This document shows positions 43,628-52,550 of a stretch of 64,000 nucleotides of DNA, piece by piece (the first letter of the stretch is position 1; each line of letters begins with the position of its first letter). A model generated the notes under the pieces. That model did not search any database, was not told the DNA's origin, and saw only the letters and a list, made by a program, of their open reading frames with translations. The translations under genes and the position numbers were made by a program. The stretch lies in NCBI RefSeq assembly GCF_042656585.1, contig NZ_JBHSPG010000023.1, one strand, 5' to 3'. This DNA is from Thalassorhabdus alkalitolerans. GTDB taxonomy: Bacteria > Bacillota > Bacilli > Bacillales > Marinococcaceae.

Positions 43628-44635
43628 ATGATTATAGGAACGATAGTTACAGCAGCTCATTTGCATAAAACAATGATACTTGCACAATCTCTAAGAAGGC
43701 ATATGGCAAATTGTAAAATCATTGTTTGTTTACTTGAAAAAGATACACCAAAGGACTTCAAAGAATGTCCTTTCTTTGATGAGCTTGTTTTAGCAAAGGA
43801 TTTAGGATTTGAAAATTTCAATCAATTTATTTTTCAATATAATATGGATGAAGGAACTTTGGCATGTAAACCCCAGTTAATGAAATACTTACTAAGAAAA
43901 CATCCTGAGAAAGATTATTTTATATTCATGAATAGCGAGATGAAAGTGTATAATTCTTTCGATGACTTAATGTCCCTGCTTGACGTGTACCCCATCATTC
44001 TTACCCCTCATCATATTAATTTTCCTGAAGAAATAAATGAGGATTTACCAAAATGGTATAGTAAATACGGTTTATTTAACTCTAGCTTTCTAGCGATTAG
44101 AAGACATCAAAAAGCAGAAGATTTTATCTTATGGTGGGAGAGACGATGTAACAGGTCTTGTTATGCAGATCCTAACAAAGGGATATATTATGATCAAAAA
44201 TGGTTAGATTTTGCTCCATGTTATTTCCCAACTTTCTCTTTAGACCACCCTGGATATAATGTTGCTTTTTGGAATTTAGACGAAAGAAGAATTAATAAGG
44301 ATAGTTCAAACAGTTATCAAGTCAATGACCAAAGACTCTGCTCTTTTAACTTTTCCGATCATAATTCTTTTTTAACCGCAAAAATTAACAAACTTATTCC
44401 AGAAGAGAAAGCATTATTACATGCCCTTTTAAATGAATATCATGAAGAGCTCAAGAATAGTGAAAATAAGAATACAGAAATAACAGAATGGGACTATAAC
44501 TATTATGAGAATGGAATGTTAATAGATAAAGAACTTAGAGAAAAATATAGACATTCTCACCTTTTACAAGATCAATTTCCAGACCCGTTTCAAATGAGTA
44601 ACGTAGCAATTCACAGTTTGAAAAAAAGAAAATAG
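43628..44635 (+). CDS. GT-A-like glycosyltransferase family protein with degenerate metal motif
   Basis: The 335-residue protein reads like the polysaccharide-cluster family that starts TIVTAAHLHKTMILAQSLRR and has PQLMKYLLRKHPEKDYFIF, ILTPHHINFPEE, GLFNSSFLAIRR, DFILWWERRC, GIYYDQKWLDFAPCYFP and GYNVAFWNLDERR. In family members I know, the strand after KDYFIF carries the metal-binding DxD (LDPDI); here it is MNSEMKVYNSF, with Asn102-Ser-Glu104. Either a different metal arrangement is used or activity is lost. GGGGGGAG lies before the ATG. The gene sits between GT2 and GT61 genes in the same direction. Confidence 0.75.
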   Translation: MIIGTIVTAAHLHKTMILAQSLRRHMANCKIIVCLLEKDTPKDFKECPFFDELVLAKDLGFENFNQFIFQYNMDEGTLACKPQLMKYLLRKHPEKDYFIFMNSEMKVYNSFDDLMSLLDVYPIILTPHHINFPEEINEDLPKWYSKYGLFNSSFLAIRRHQKAEDFILWWERRCNRSCYADPNKGIYYDQKWLDFAPCYFPTFSLDHPGYNVAFWNLDERRINKDSSNSYQVNDQRLCSFNFSDHNSFLTAKINKLIPEEKALLHALLNEYHEELKNSENKNTEITEWDYNYYENGMLIDKELREKYRHSHLLQDQFPDPFQMSNVAIHSLKKRK

Positions 44636-44651
44636 CTGGAGGGGGCCAACA

Positions 44652-45794
44652 ATGAGAATTGACTTAGAACATTTTCCTCCACCATCTGGGTTTTACTATT
44701 CCACAAAAGAGTATTGTGCTCAAGAAACTCTAAACAATAAGAAAACAACTTATTATTCAGAGTTTACTTTTGATCATTCGTCAATACGTTCGATGCCAAA
44801 AAGTATTCATTCTAGTATTCCTTGGGAATTTAAAAGAGCTTATTATAATATCCCACCGAAGGAATTTGTAGCTGAAATACCAAGGGGAAGAATTGTAGAA
44901 GGGTGTCACCTCGTTACTGAAAACAATAAAATATTATGGGATGTTTCCATCCACTATGGACCATATTTAACAGTGGAACCTAATAACCACCCTCTTTTAC
45001 AAATGAAGCATTTACCTCCTATGAAAGAAACAACTGACAAAGCAGCAGCCTTAACATTTTGTGCAAGTCAGTATTATTACCACTGGATGTTCGATATCTT
45101 ACCACGAATTCGTTTACTTTCTCTAAAAGGGATTAAAGTTGATAAATATATAATTAACCGTAATGGTCCAAAACAACCTTTTCAAGATGAAACCCTTCAT
45201 AAATTAGGTATTAACTCCGACAAAATTATTGAAGCTGATAAAAAATTTCATATGAGGGCTTCAAATTTAGTTGTTTCATCATTATCTGGTTATAAGGGGC
45301 AAATGCCAAAGTGGACTTGTGATTTTTTAAGAGAAAGCTTTTTAGACAACGACGAGATCGTTGAAAATGATTCAGGCAGTAAATTAATTTACATCACAAG
45401 ACAAAATGCTAGACATAGGAAAGTGATAAATGATTTAAAAATACAAGAATTCTTAAAGGAAATCGGATTTAAAATTATAAAATTAGAAACTTTATCTGTT
45501 AAGGAGCAAGCACGCTTATTTAATAATGCAAAAGTGATTGTTGGTGCACATGGTGGTGGATTTACAAACCTTGTTTTTTGCCAACCCAACACAAAAGTAA
45601 TTGAATTATTTTCACCAACTTGGGTGGCTCCCTTATATTGGATACTAAGTAACCATTTAGATTTGGATTACTATTTCTTGATAGGAGAGGGAGAACGTCC
45701 CCCTGATTATGTTGATGTACCGGGCTGCTTTAATGATATTGAAATAAAAATGAAAAAGCTAAAGAAAACTTTAAAGTTAGCAGGCGTTTATTAG
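44652..45794 (+). CDS. GT61 (DUF563) glycosyltransferase
   Basis: The 380-residue protein has the family 61 signatures: FCASQYYYHWMFDILPRIRL near residue 138, a LIYITRQNARHRKVIND block near 245, and VIVGAHGGGFTNLVFCQP near 295 followed by VIELFSPTWVAP. GT61 enzymes transfer xylose or GlcNAc in characterised cases; with a UDP-xylose synthase in the same island, xylosyl transfer is an attractive guess. There is no membrane segment. It starts 16 bases after the preceding gene behind GGAGGGGG, so the two are surely co-transcribed. Confidence 0.85.
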   Translation: MRIDLEHFPPPSGFYYSTKEYCAQETLNNKKTTYYSEFTFDHSSIRSMPKSIHSSIPWEFKRAYYNIPPKEFVAEIPRGRIVEGCHLVTENNKILWDVSIHYGPYLTVEPNNHPLLQMKHLPPMKETTDKAAALTFCASQYYYHWMFDILPRIRLLSLKGIKVDKYIINRNGPKQPFQDETLHKLGINSDKIIEADKKFHMRASNLVVSSLSGYKGQMPKWTCDFLRESFLDNDEIVENDSGSKLIYITRQNARHRKVINDLKIQEFLKEIGFKIIKLETLSVKEQARLFNNAKVIVGAHGGGFTNLVFCQPNTKVIELFSPTWVAPLYWILSNHLDLDYYFLIGEGERPPDYVDVPGCFNDIEIKMKKLKKTLKLAGVY

Positions 45795-45865
45795 TATTAG
45801 AAAGGGGGAAATTGTTCTTGCCTTTTTTATCACATTTAAATATATAAAAATAGGTGGTTTCTCTA

Positions 45866-46378
45866 ATGACCTCGGATAAAAGCAACCTTCTCTCAAGCAG
45901 AGAAATTCAGTCTATACAGTTGTGGATTTCCAAATTAAAAAGATATAAAGACTTAAGTACAGAAGAAAAGGTTATTAAGTGTAAAAGAAGATTAAAATTT
46001 AGCTACAATGTTATTGGATTTGGTAAACATAGGATTGTATACGACTTAAATAATGGTTATGTATTAAAAGTGGCTATAACACGTTGGGGAATTGAAAATA
46101 ACAAGACAGAGTACAACATTTATTATAACTGTCCTGAGCACCTGCAAATTAACCTTTGTCCAGTATTAGAACACGGAGATGGTTGGATAATAATGAAAAA
46201 AGCCGATACGAATATCCCTGTTGATTCAAGATTTAAGGATAAAATAAGAAAACTAAAAAAAGAATTCATTAACCATGGAATAGATCCGAAAGATCTTTGG
46301 AGCGCAAATTTAGCCCTCTCGGAAAAGCTGGAGATCATTGTAATTGACTATGGAAACTTTCAAAAAAAGGATGAATAG
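45866..46378 (+). CDS. Second small kinase-fold protein
   Basis: A 170-residue protein with a helical N-terminus (SREIQSIQLWISKLKRYKDL), a Gly-rich-loop-like stretch VIGFGKHRIVYDLNNG, the candidate Lys in YVLKVAITRWG, hinge-like WIIMKKAD, and a C-terminal catalytic-like block HGIDPKDLWSANLALSEK (Asp and Asn of the HxDxxxxN type), IIVIDYGNF (Asp-Tyr-Gly in place of DFG). It is shorter than normal kinases. It differs from the kinase-like protein at 41784 and closes the plus-strand gene run. AGGTGG precedes the ATG. Target unknown. Confidence 0.65.
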   Translation: MTSDKSNLLSSREIQSIQLWISKLKRYKDLSTEEKVIKCKRRLKFSYNVIGFGKHRIVYDLNNGYVLKVAITRWGIENNKTEYNIYYNCPEHLQINLCPVLEHGDGWIIMKKADTNIPVDSRFKDKIRKLKKEFINHGIDPKDLWSANLALSEKLEIIVIDYGNFQKKDE

Positions 46379-46432
46379 AAACAAACTTCAGCTCTAGTTT
46401 TGCTATTTTTGTGTTGATTTTCGAAAAATATA

Positions 46433-46464
46433 AAGGGTGTCTTAAAACTACCAAGACACCCTTG
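46433..46464. terminator. Bidirectional terminator between convergent genes
   Basis: AAGGGTGTCTT pairs perfectly with AAGACACCCTT around a nine-base loop. It separates the plus-strand glycan genes from the convergent GT2 gene. Confidence 0.75.
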
Positions 46465-46474
46465 TATAAGGTCG

Positions 46475-47449
46475 CTAAATTGAACTCCAAAAATCAAAGA
46501 GATTTTCATTCTTTTTCATACCATTTTTTATTAGATATTCTAATAAAATTTTCTTATCTTTTGGTTTTCCCAGTACTATAACTCCATCTACATTTTTGTT
46601 TTTAAGTGTTTCAATAATCAATAACCCTGCGTTATTTCGGTCAATGTTAATTTTTTTCTTAATTTTTAAATTTGTAACAGACATAAAAGTATTGCAGCCA
46701 TTTTCTGTTCCTACTAAGATAAAGGATGGCTTTTTACTTTTGTTAACAAAATTATTCGTTAAAAGAAAAGTCGAAAACGAATTAAACAACTCAATACATG
46801 TTTGTCTATCGTTTTTGTGTGATAGTGATTCGTCATAAATTCTATACCTGTATAAGACTTTCGGAACGTTTTCAATAGATCCTATATTTATAAGTCTACA
46901 CCACAACTCATAATCATAGGCAATCTTATAGTTAGGATTATATTGACCAGCTTCATAAAACGCCGATTTCGAAAACATCATGGAACCATGAGTTAGAGGA
47001 CAGCCATTGTATAATAATGCTTTTATTTCTTCATGACTCGTAAAATTATTTCTCCCTAATGTCCTTGTTCGTTTTCTATTGGATTTGTCAATACACTCTA
47101 TAAACGTCCCAACTGCGACTAAGCTTTTATTACTTTTAATATGTGCTACTTGTTCCTCAATTCGCTCAGGAAAACTAATATCATCAGCGTCATGGATAGC
47201 GATCCACTCCCCTTTAGAGTGGTCAATCCCTATATTAAGAGCATTTGCGGCTCCTTGGTTTCTATTTAAATGAATAATACGCACACGCTGATCATTTATT
47301 TCATCTAAAATTTTCTTTGTTTGATCAGAAGAACCATCATCTACTATAATAACTTCAATTTCGGAATATGTTTGTGACAGGATTCCATTTATAGCATCTT
47401 TCAAAAACAACTCTCCATTATAAACAGCCATTACAATTGAAACTAACAT
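46475..47449 (-). CDS. Second GT2 glycosyltransferase with the same C-terminal domain
   Basis: The 324-residue paralogue of the GT2 at 42542: VSIVMAVYNGELFLKDAING, VIIVDDGSSDQTKKIL, DADD in AIHDADDISFPERIEE, HGSMMFSKSAFYEAGQ and AYDYELWCRL. Residues ~235-324 repeat the additional domain, starting FILVGTENGCNTF, through VDGVIVLGKPKDKKILLEYL and ending KNGMKKNENLFDFW. It is transcribed towards the other glycan genes. GGAGAG precedes the ATG. Confidence 0.85.
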   Translation of the reverse strand: MLVSIVMAVYNGELFLKDAINGILSQTYSEIEVIIVDDGSSDQTKKILDEINDQRVRIIHLNRNQGAANALNIGIDHSKGEWIAIHDADDISFPERIEEQVAHIKSNKSLVAVGTFIECIDKSNRKRTRTLGRNNFTSHEEIKALLYNGCPLTHGSMMFSKSAFYEAGQYNPNYKIAYDYELWCRLINIGSIENVPKVLYRYRIYDESLSHKNDRQTCIELFNSFSTFLLTNNFVNKSKKPSFILVGTENGCNTFMSVTNLKIKKKINIDRNNAGLLIIETLKNKNVDGVIVLGKPKDKKILLEYLIKNGMKKNENLFDFWSSI

Positions 47450-47580
47450 AACAACTCTCCTTTTAAAGTATATATTAGAATAAAGTATGTATGTTAAATG
47501 TCTTTGCCACGGTTTCTATCCTTGTCATTAGAACATGATATTTGAGTGGTATGAAAAAAGACAAAAAATTGGAGGAGAAT

Positions 47581-48564
47581 ATGATATTAGTAGTAGGTGG
47601 CGCTGGCTATATCGGCAGTCATGCAGTAAAGGATTTACTCGAGCTTAATCAAGGTGTAGTGGTGCTGGATAACCTGTCCACAGGCCACAGGGAAGCAATT
47701 GACAGGAAGGCGGTATTTATAAAAGGCAATATTAAGGATCGAAAACTCTTAAAGAACATTTTTGAAAACTATAAAATAAAAAGCGTTATGCATTTTGCTG
47801 CTAATTGTTATGTTGGGGAATCAATAATTTCACCTTTAAAGTACTACGAAAATAATGTAACTGGAACGATTTCATTACTTGCAATGATGAAAAAATACCA
47901 AGTTAATAATCTCGTATTTTCCTCTACGTGTGCCGTTTATGGGAACCCAAAAGTAAAAAAAATTAAAGAATCAACTCCAACCTTCCCCATTAATCCATAC
48001 GGTCGTTCAAAATTAATGATTGAACAGATTATTAGAGACTTTTCAAGAGCCTACGGTTTAAAATACGTAATTTTACGCTATTTTAATGTGGCAGGTGCAG
48101 ATCCACTTGGAAGACTTGGAGAAGACCATCAACCTGAAACACATTTAATTCCAAATATCCTCTTCCATTTACTTAACCGATTAGAAAATGTAATAGTTTA
48201 TGGAAATGATTACAATACACCTGACGGCACTTGTATTAGAGATTATATTCACGTTACTGACTTAATACATGGGCATATTTTAGCGCTTGAGTATCTTTTA
48301 AAAGAAAAAAAGAATAAAGTTTATAACTTAGGTAATGATGAAGGTTATTCAATAAAGGAAGTCATAACAACATGTGAGAAGGTTACTGGAAAAAAAGCTA
48401 CTGTCTTCTATAATGAAAAAAGAAAAGGAGACCCCGCTCGATTAATATCTTCTTCAGAAAGAATTTCTAGGGAATTGAAGTGGCAGCCTAAGTACACATT
48501 AGAGGACATGATTGAAACTGCCTGGAAATGGTATTCTAATTTTCCAAACGGTTATAAGAATTAA
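47581..48564 (+). CDS. galE: UDP-glucose 4-epimerase
   Basis: Interconverts UDP-glucose and UDP-galactose (or the GlcNAc pair). 327 residues, with the NAD loop VGGAGYIGSHAVKDL at the N-terminus, VMHFAANCYVGESI, the catalytic Ser and YxxxK in FSSTCAVYG and NPYGRSKLMIE, LRYFNVAGADP and the C-terminal DGTCIRDYIHVTDL and KRKGDPARLISSS. The ATG at 47581 is used because GGAGGAG lies directly upstream. It supplies a nucleotide sugar for the island and is divergent from the second GT2 gene. Confidence 0.92.
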   Translation: MILVVGGAGYIGSHAVKDLLELNQGVVVLDNLSTGHREAIDRKAVFIKGNIKDRKLLKNIFENYKIKSVMHFAANCYVGESIISPLKYYENNVTGTISLLAMMKKYQVNNLVFSSTCAVYGNPKVKKIKESTPTFPINPYGRSKLMIEQIIRDFSRAYGLKYVILRYFNVAGADPLGRLGEDHQPETHLIPNILFHLLNRLENVIVYGNDYNTPDGTCIRDYIHVTDLIHGHILALEYLLKEKKNKVYNLGNDEGYSIKEVITTCEKVTGKKATVFYNEKRKGDPARLISSSERISRELKWQPKYTLEDMIETAWKWYSNFPNGYKN

Positions 48565-49005
48565 TAACGTGCTTGTTGACTTTTAATAGAGGCCTCAACA
48601 TAATAAAAATCGAATAGATTCAGCCCTACTTCTCGTTTTTCAACACTCTCCTTGCCCCCCTACCCTAGATTAATGTATTCAAAAAAATAAATAAGGGTAT
48701 AAACTAAATATATTATTCTAATTTTATAAAACTATTTTACCTTCAGTTCCTTGACGTTACCTAAAAAAATTAAGTAGCTTTGCACTTTTCAGATTTAATA
48801 CAATAAAACAATGCAGTACATTACTGCTTTTTTCTGCTTATCTTTTTCTAATGCAGCTGATTTAACGGCAACAGCTGCTCATACAGCAATGACCACGTGC
48901 TTTCTTTTTACAATAAAGCATACTGCGGCAGTTTTTTATAAGAAAGGTGTATAGAGGAGTTTTTTGCCGGAGGAATACATTAGTACCATTATTTTTTTGA
49001 GGTGA
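48565..49005. other. Gap of about 440 bases
   Basis: AT-rich sequence without a gene. GCAGTA-CAT-TACTGC followed by six T (48813-48833) is a small terminator-like hairpin, well beyond the galE stop codon. Confidence 0.45.
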
Positions 49006-49010
49006 GGCAC

Positions 49011-49373
49011 ATGATTAAAGAGCTTCCCATAAGTGAGAAAGAGATTGTGGCCTTTGAGGCCCAGGAAACACTTACCGAAGAAGAATTCAAGCAGGTAGCC
49101 GAAACTGTTAAATCCCGTATTAATAAGTATGAAAATGTCCGGCTCATGATTGTTCTTCCCCACTTTGTGTTTCGGAAAGTTACTACGATAGAAAGCCGGA
49201 TCAGTTTTTTAAAAGATCATCTGGGTTATATTGAAAAGTTGGCCCTCGTAGGTGATGAAGACCAGAAGCTTTTTGATGCTGTTTCTAAAATTGTGGATAT
49301 GGTTAGCGACACGGATATCCGTCGATTTACTTTATCAGAGCAGGAAAAAGCAAAGGAATGGATCGCTGGGTAG
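49011..49373 (+). CDS. SpoIIAA-like (STAS/SEC14-type) protein
   Basis: A 120-residue soluble protein with the pattern of the SpoIIAA-like family (PF11964): IVAFEAQETLTEEEFKQVAE, RLMIVLPHF, DHLGYIEKLALVGDEDQKLF and TDIRRFTLSEQEKAKEWI. The C-terminal IRRF..SE..KAKEWI block is characteristic. These proteins have a STAS-like fold and may bind lipids; the role is unknown. The ATG at 49011 follows GAGGTGAGG. It is transcribed alone. Confidence 0.75.
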   Translation: MIKELPISEKEIVAFEAQETLTEEEFKQVAETVKSRINKYENVRLMIVLPHFVFRKVTTIESRISFLKDHLGYIEKLALVGDEDQKLFDAVSKIVDMVSDTDIRRFTLSEQEKAKEWIAG

Positions 49374-49499
49374 GCAGGCGGTGAGACGAAAAGTCCTCCC
49401 GCTTTCCCATCTTTTTAGATCATCCTCACTAAGGGGTTCTATCTCCTGTAAATTTTTCCTAACATTTATAATCATAGGATTTTTTCATAGAGCTTGTAT

Positions 49500-49641
49500 T
49501 TAGTTCAGGATAATGGTAAGCTATTATTACTTAAGATTGTTCACTGCTTCAAGAAGAAAAAGGGTAACCCGCTTCGTCTTAACACCAAGTAGAGCAAGTT
49601 TAAGAATTATCGTGCTTAAAAGCACTAGGAGGATTTTTTCC
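49500..49641 (+). promoter_or_regulatory. Likely long 5' leader of the cold shock gene
   Basis: About 140 bases of gene-free sequence precede csp. Just before the ribosome site GTGCTT-AAA-AGCAC forms a small hairpin (49609-49623), so the AGGAGG at 49627-49632 could be presented or hidden by structure. Cold shock mRNAs of Bacillus usually have long structured leaders. Confidence 0.45.
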
Positions 49642-49842
49642 ATGGAACAAGGTACAGTTAAATGGTTTAATGCAGAAAAAGGATTTGGTTTTATTGAGCG
49701 TGAAGGTGCTGACGATGTATTCGTACACTTCTCTGCTATCCAAGGCGACGGATTCAAAACTCTTGAAGAGGGACAAAACGTAACGTTTGAAGTTGTAGAA
49801 GGACAGCGTGGACCACAAGCTGGAAACGTTGAAAAACAATAA
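49642..49842 (+). CDS. Cold shock protein (CspA/CspB family)
   Basis: A 66-residue nucleic-acid chaperone. RNP1 KGFGFIER and RNP2 VFVHFSAI are intact, preceded by GTVKWFNAEKG. It binds single-stranded RNA/DNA and prevents secondary structure during cold shock. The ATG is fixed by TAGGAGG 10 bases upstream; an in-frame start 43 codons earlier is not a family feature. It is followed by a strong terminator. Confidence 0.95.
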   Translation: MEQGTVKWFNAEKGFGFIEREGADDVFVHFSAIQGDGFKTLEEGQNVTFEVVEGQRGPQAGNVEKQ

Positions 49843-49851
49843 TTAAATTCA

Positions 49852-49884
49852 CAAAGACGCTGCTTACCGGCAGCGTCTTTTTTA
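49852..49884 (+). terminator. Terminator of csp
   Basis: AAAGACGCTGC pairs with GCAGCGTCTTT and six T follow. Confidence 0.9.
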
Positions 49885-49971
49885 TGTCTCTATTTTGGAC
49901 AACGACTATGCCCTATGGTTTTCCCTTTCCTATGAAAAGACTTCACCTTTTCACTCCATTTTCAAAGAAAA

Positions 49972-50001
49972 AACGGCCTTTCTTTAGATAAGAAAGACCG
50001 C
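49972..50001 (-). terminator. Terminator of the sucrose operon
   Basis: On the minus strand GGTCTTTCTT pairs with AAGAAAGGCC and six T follow, 32 bases after the sucrase stop codon. Confidence 0.8.
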
Positions 50002-50032
50002 TATACCAATATTTCCTACAGCAGAACAGAAG

Positions 50033-51487
50033 TCAGGAGAAGACCTTTTTGAGGTCCCATTTTTTAGCGACAAAGCTGCATTTGTGACTGGATCCGAAAG
50101 TGATCTCACTATTCTTTGGATCGGGAAAAAATCTTGCCGAAAAAGTTTCCCTTCCCTCATTGATAAATACTTCAATAGAAGAGATGTCAACAAATACTTG
50201 TAAGGATTCCAAATCGTTTAATTGACACTGGCGTCTCTCCATGGTGCCGTCCACGTAGCTTTTTCTCTCAAGGGTAACCAATTGTTGTTCCGAGGAGTAA
50301 ACCAAACGAGCAGCTCCATGGATGTTTATTTCAAACCAGCCCTTTTCAATGACTATCTCCTCAAGCATCAATTCTATTGTTTTACCGTTTATTTCTGGTA
50401 AAAAGATCGTCTCCCCGTTCAGCTGTGCCTGGTGTATTACACCACTTCCTTCACGCAGCTCTTCAAGCTCTCTTGCCGGCTTTTGAATAACCTTGTGATC
50501 TACAATCGTCAGCTCTCTTGGAAGAGTCATAATATGGAGCCATTTATAATCTACCGTCGGGTGAGCCTGTTCATCCTGGTCAGGGACACTCATCCATGCA
50601 AATAAGATTCTTCGTCCCTTTGCGTCAACAGTGGTCTGAGGCGCATAAAAGTCGAATCCCCGGTCCAGTTCTTCAAACTCACCATGGTCAAAGGAAAAGG
50701 TTTCAGGATCAAATTTCCCGATAACGTAGCCTGCCTGGTAGACGTTTTGATATTTCATGCCTTCTGCCTCTAACCCTTGCGGGGAAAAGATAAGCACATC
50801 CTGTTCATCCAGGGAAAAAAGGTCAGGGCATTCAAACATATAGCCAAAGTCCTTTATCCTTCCTTTATCCCCTCCGGCAAGGATTCCTTCGTGAGTCCAT
50901 TCGGTTAGATTGTCAGAGCTAAAAAGAGCCACAGCTCCTTTCAGGTCCTCTGTCTGAGCTCCGACGACCATATAATATCTGTCACCCTGCTCCCATACCT
51001 TCGGATCCCGAAAATGAGCCGTATACCCTTTCGGCACCTCAATGACCGGTCCTTTTTTCTCAAAAGTAAGACCATCATCTGAAACGGCCAGACATTGATA
51101 GGATTCTCGATTCCCTTCTTCATCCTTTACATTTCCGGTATAAAAGGCATAAATTCTTTCTTTATGTTCAATAGCACTTCCAGAATAGCAGCCATTTTTT
51201 TCAAACCATTCAGAAGGGGCCAGGGCAATTTCTTCTTCCTTCCAATGGACAAGGTCTGTTGAAGAGTAATGGCCCCAGAATTTAGCTCCGTGTCCTGTTT
51301 TAAATGGCATCCATTGATAGAAAAGGTGGTAGGTACCTTTCCATTGTATAAAGCCGTTTGGGTCATTCAGCAGGCCAACAGGAGGCATCATGTGGTAGTG
51401 AAGGCGGTACGGGTCACTAACGACTGTATTCTTGTGTTCACTAACAGCTTCTGCAGCCTCTTTTCGCAGTTGCTCATCACGAGTCAT
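50033..51487 (-). CDS. sacA: Sucrose-6-phosphate hydrolase (GH32)
   Basis: Splits sucrose-6-phosphate into glucose-6-phosphate and fructose in the cytoplasm. 484 residues without a signal peptide. The GH32 blocks are GLLNDPNGF (nucleophile Asp42), FYQWMPF, FRDPKVW (transition-state stabiliser) and MFECPDLF (acid/base Glu), then a C-terminal beta-sandwich (VFVDISSIEVFINEG). It is the last gene of the operon and starts three bases after the fructokinase gene. Confidence 0.94.
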   Translation of the reverse strand: MTRDEQLRKEAAEAVSEHKNTVVSDPYRLHYHMMPPVGLLNDPNGFIQWKGTYHLFYQWMPFKTGHGAKFWGHYSSTDLVHWKEEEIALAPSEWFEKNGCYSGSAIEHKERIYAFYTGNVKDEEGNRESYQCLAVSDDGLTFEKKGPVIEVPKGYTAHFRDPKVWEQGDRYYMVVGAQTEDLKGAVALFSSDNLTEWTHEGILAGGDKGRIKDFGYMFECPDLFSLDEQDVLIFSPQGLEAEGMKYQNVYQAGYVIGKFDPETFSFDHGEFEELDRGFDFYAPQTTVDAKGRRILFAWMSVPDQDEQAHPTVDYKWLHIMTLPRELTIVDHKVIQKPARELEELREGSGVIHQAQLNGETIFLPEINGKTIELMLEEIVIEKGWFEINIHGAARLVYSSEQQLVTLERKSYVDGTMERRQCQLNDLESLQVFVDISSIEVFINEGRETFSARFFPDPKNSEITFGSSHKCSFVAKKWDLKKVFS

Positions 51488-51490
51488 TCC

Positions 51491-52447
51491 TTACATCCCC
51501 GCTTTCTTCAGATGTTTCTTTACTTCTTCCAGAACAGGAAGTGCAGTCATTGCACCTTTGGTAGATGCCGCCAGTGCTCCGGAAACCGATGCAAATCTTG
51601 CCATGGTGACAGCTTCAGTTAGCGTTATGGAGTCAACGGATCCTTCATGTTCGTTCAATGAATAGAGCATTCCGGAAACAAAAGCATCTCCGGCGCCTGT
51701 TGTATCCACAGCTTTGACTTTCAGAGCGTCTACATGAGCCTTCCCATCCTGTGTAAATACATAGCTGCCTTCAGCACCTAAGGTCACTACAATTAACGGG
51801 ATGTGATATTGGGATAACTTTTCGACGCCAGTATCTATATCTTTCTCACCTGTAATAAATTCAAGCTCTTCCTCTGAGATCTTTAGGACATCAGCCTTAC
51901 CGAGCATGGATATGATCGTATCTTTTGCCTGCTGTTCAGAGTCCCAAAGCCCTAACCGAAGGTTTGGATCATAGGAAATGATCATTCCTTTCTGTTTGGC
52001 AAGTTCGACAGCATGAATAGTGGCCTGTTTTGCCGGATTGCTTATCATGGAGATCGAGCCAAAATGAAGAATTTTATGATTATGTAAGTCCCTTTCTGAA
52101 ATTTCTTCTGGCTTTAAAAAACGGTCCGCACTCGGATTAATATAAAAATCAAAGCTCCGTTCCCCGTCTTCCGTGTTTGTCACAAAAACAAGCCCGGTTC
52201 TTACATCCGCTGAAAGAAGCATATGATCTGTTCTTACTCCGTACTCGCTGAGTGTCTCCTGTAAAAAACGACCTAATACATCATCACCGACTTTCCCCAC
52301 AAACGTTGATCTTGCTCCCAGACGAGCCAGTCCTACTGCAACGTTGGCAGGTGCGCCTCCTGGGCTTTTTTGAAAGTTCACATTCTCCTTGTCAAGAGGA
52401 ATAAAATCAATTAACGCCTCACCAAGTGATACAATCCCTTTTTTCAT
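51491..52447 (-). CDS. scrK: Fructokinase (PfkB/ribokinase family)
   Basis: Phosphorylates the fructose released by SacA. 318 residues, with the N-terminal GEALIDFIP and PGGAPANVAVGLARLG, the sugar contact NPSADRFL and the C-terminal catalytic DTTGAGDAFVSGML (anion hole GAGD, catalytic Asp). It stands between the PTS and hydrolase genes, a common sucrose-operon order, which is why fructose is the assumed substrate. GGAGG lies before the ATG. Confidence 0.9.
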   Translation of the reverse strand: MKKGIVSLGEALIDFIPLDKENVNFQKSPGGAPANVAVGLARLGARSTFVGKVGDDVLGRFLQETLSEYGVRTDHMLLSADVRTGLVFVTNTEDGERSFDFYINPSADRFLKPEEISERDLHNHKILHFGSISMISNPAKQATIHAVELAKQKGMIISYDPNLRLGLWDSEQQAKDTIISMLGKADVLKISEEELEFITGEKDIDTGVEKLSQYHIPLIVVTLGAEGSYVFTQDGKAHVDALKVKAVDTTGAGDAFVSGMLYSLNEHEGSVDSITLTEAVTMARFASVSGALAASTKGAMTALPVLEEVKKHLKKAGM

Positions 52448-52497
52448 TTGTTAACCTCCTGAATTTTTTTACTATTAGACCTTTTTATTAATAAAAG

Positions 52498-52538
52498 CAC
52501 AACCCGGGCAAGCCACAAGAGGCCTGCCGAGGTTGTGC
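52498..52538 (-). terminator. Intercistronic hairpin between PTS and fructokinase genes
   Basis: GCACAACC-CGGGCA-GCC pairs with GGC-TGCCG-GGTTGTGC and on the minus strand is followed by TTTTATTAAT. It may partly terminate or process the transcript so that more PTS than downstream enzyme is made. Confidence 0.6.
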
Positions 52539-52550
52539 CTCAAACAATAG

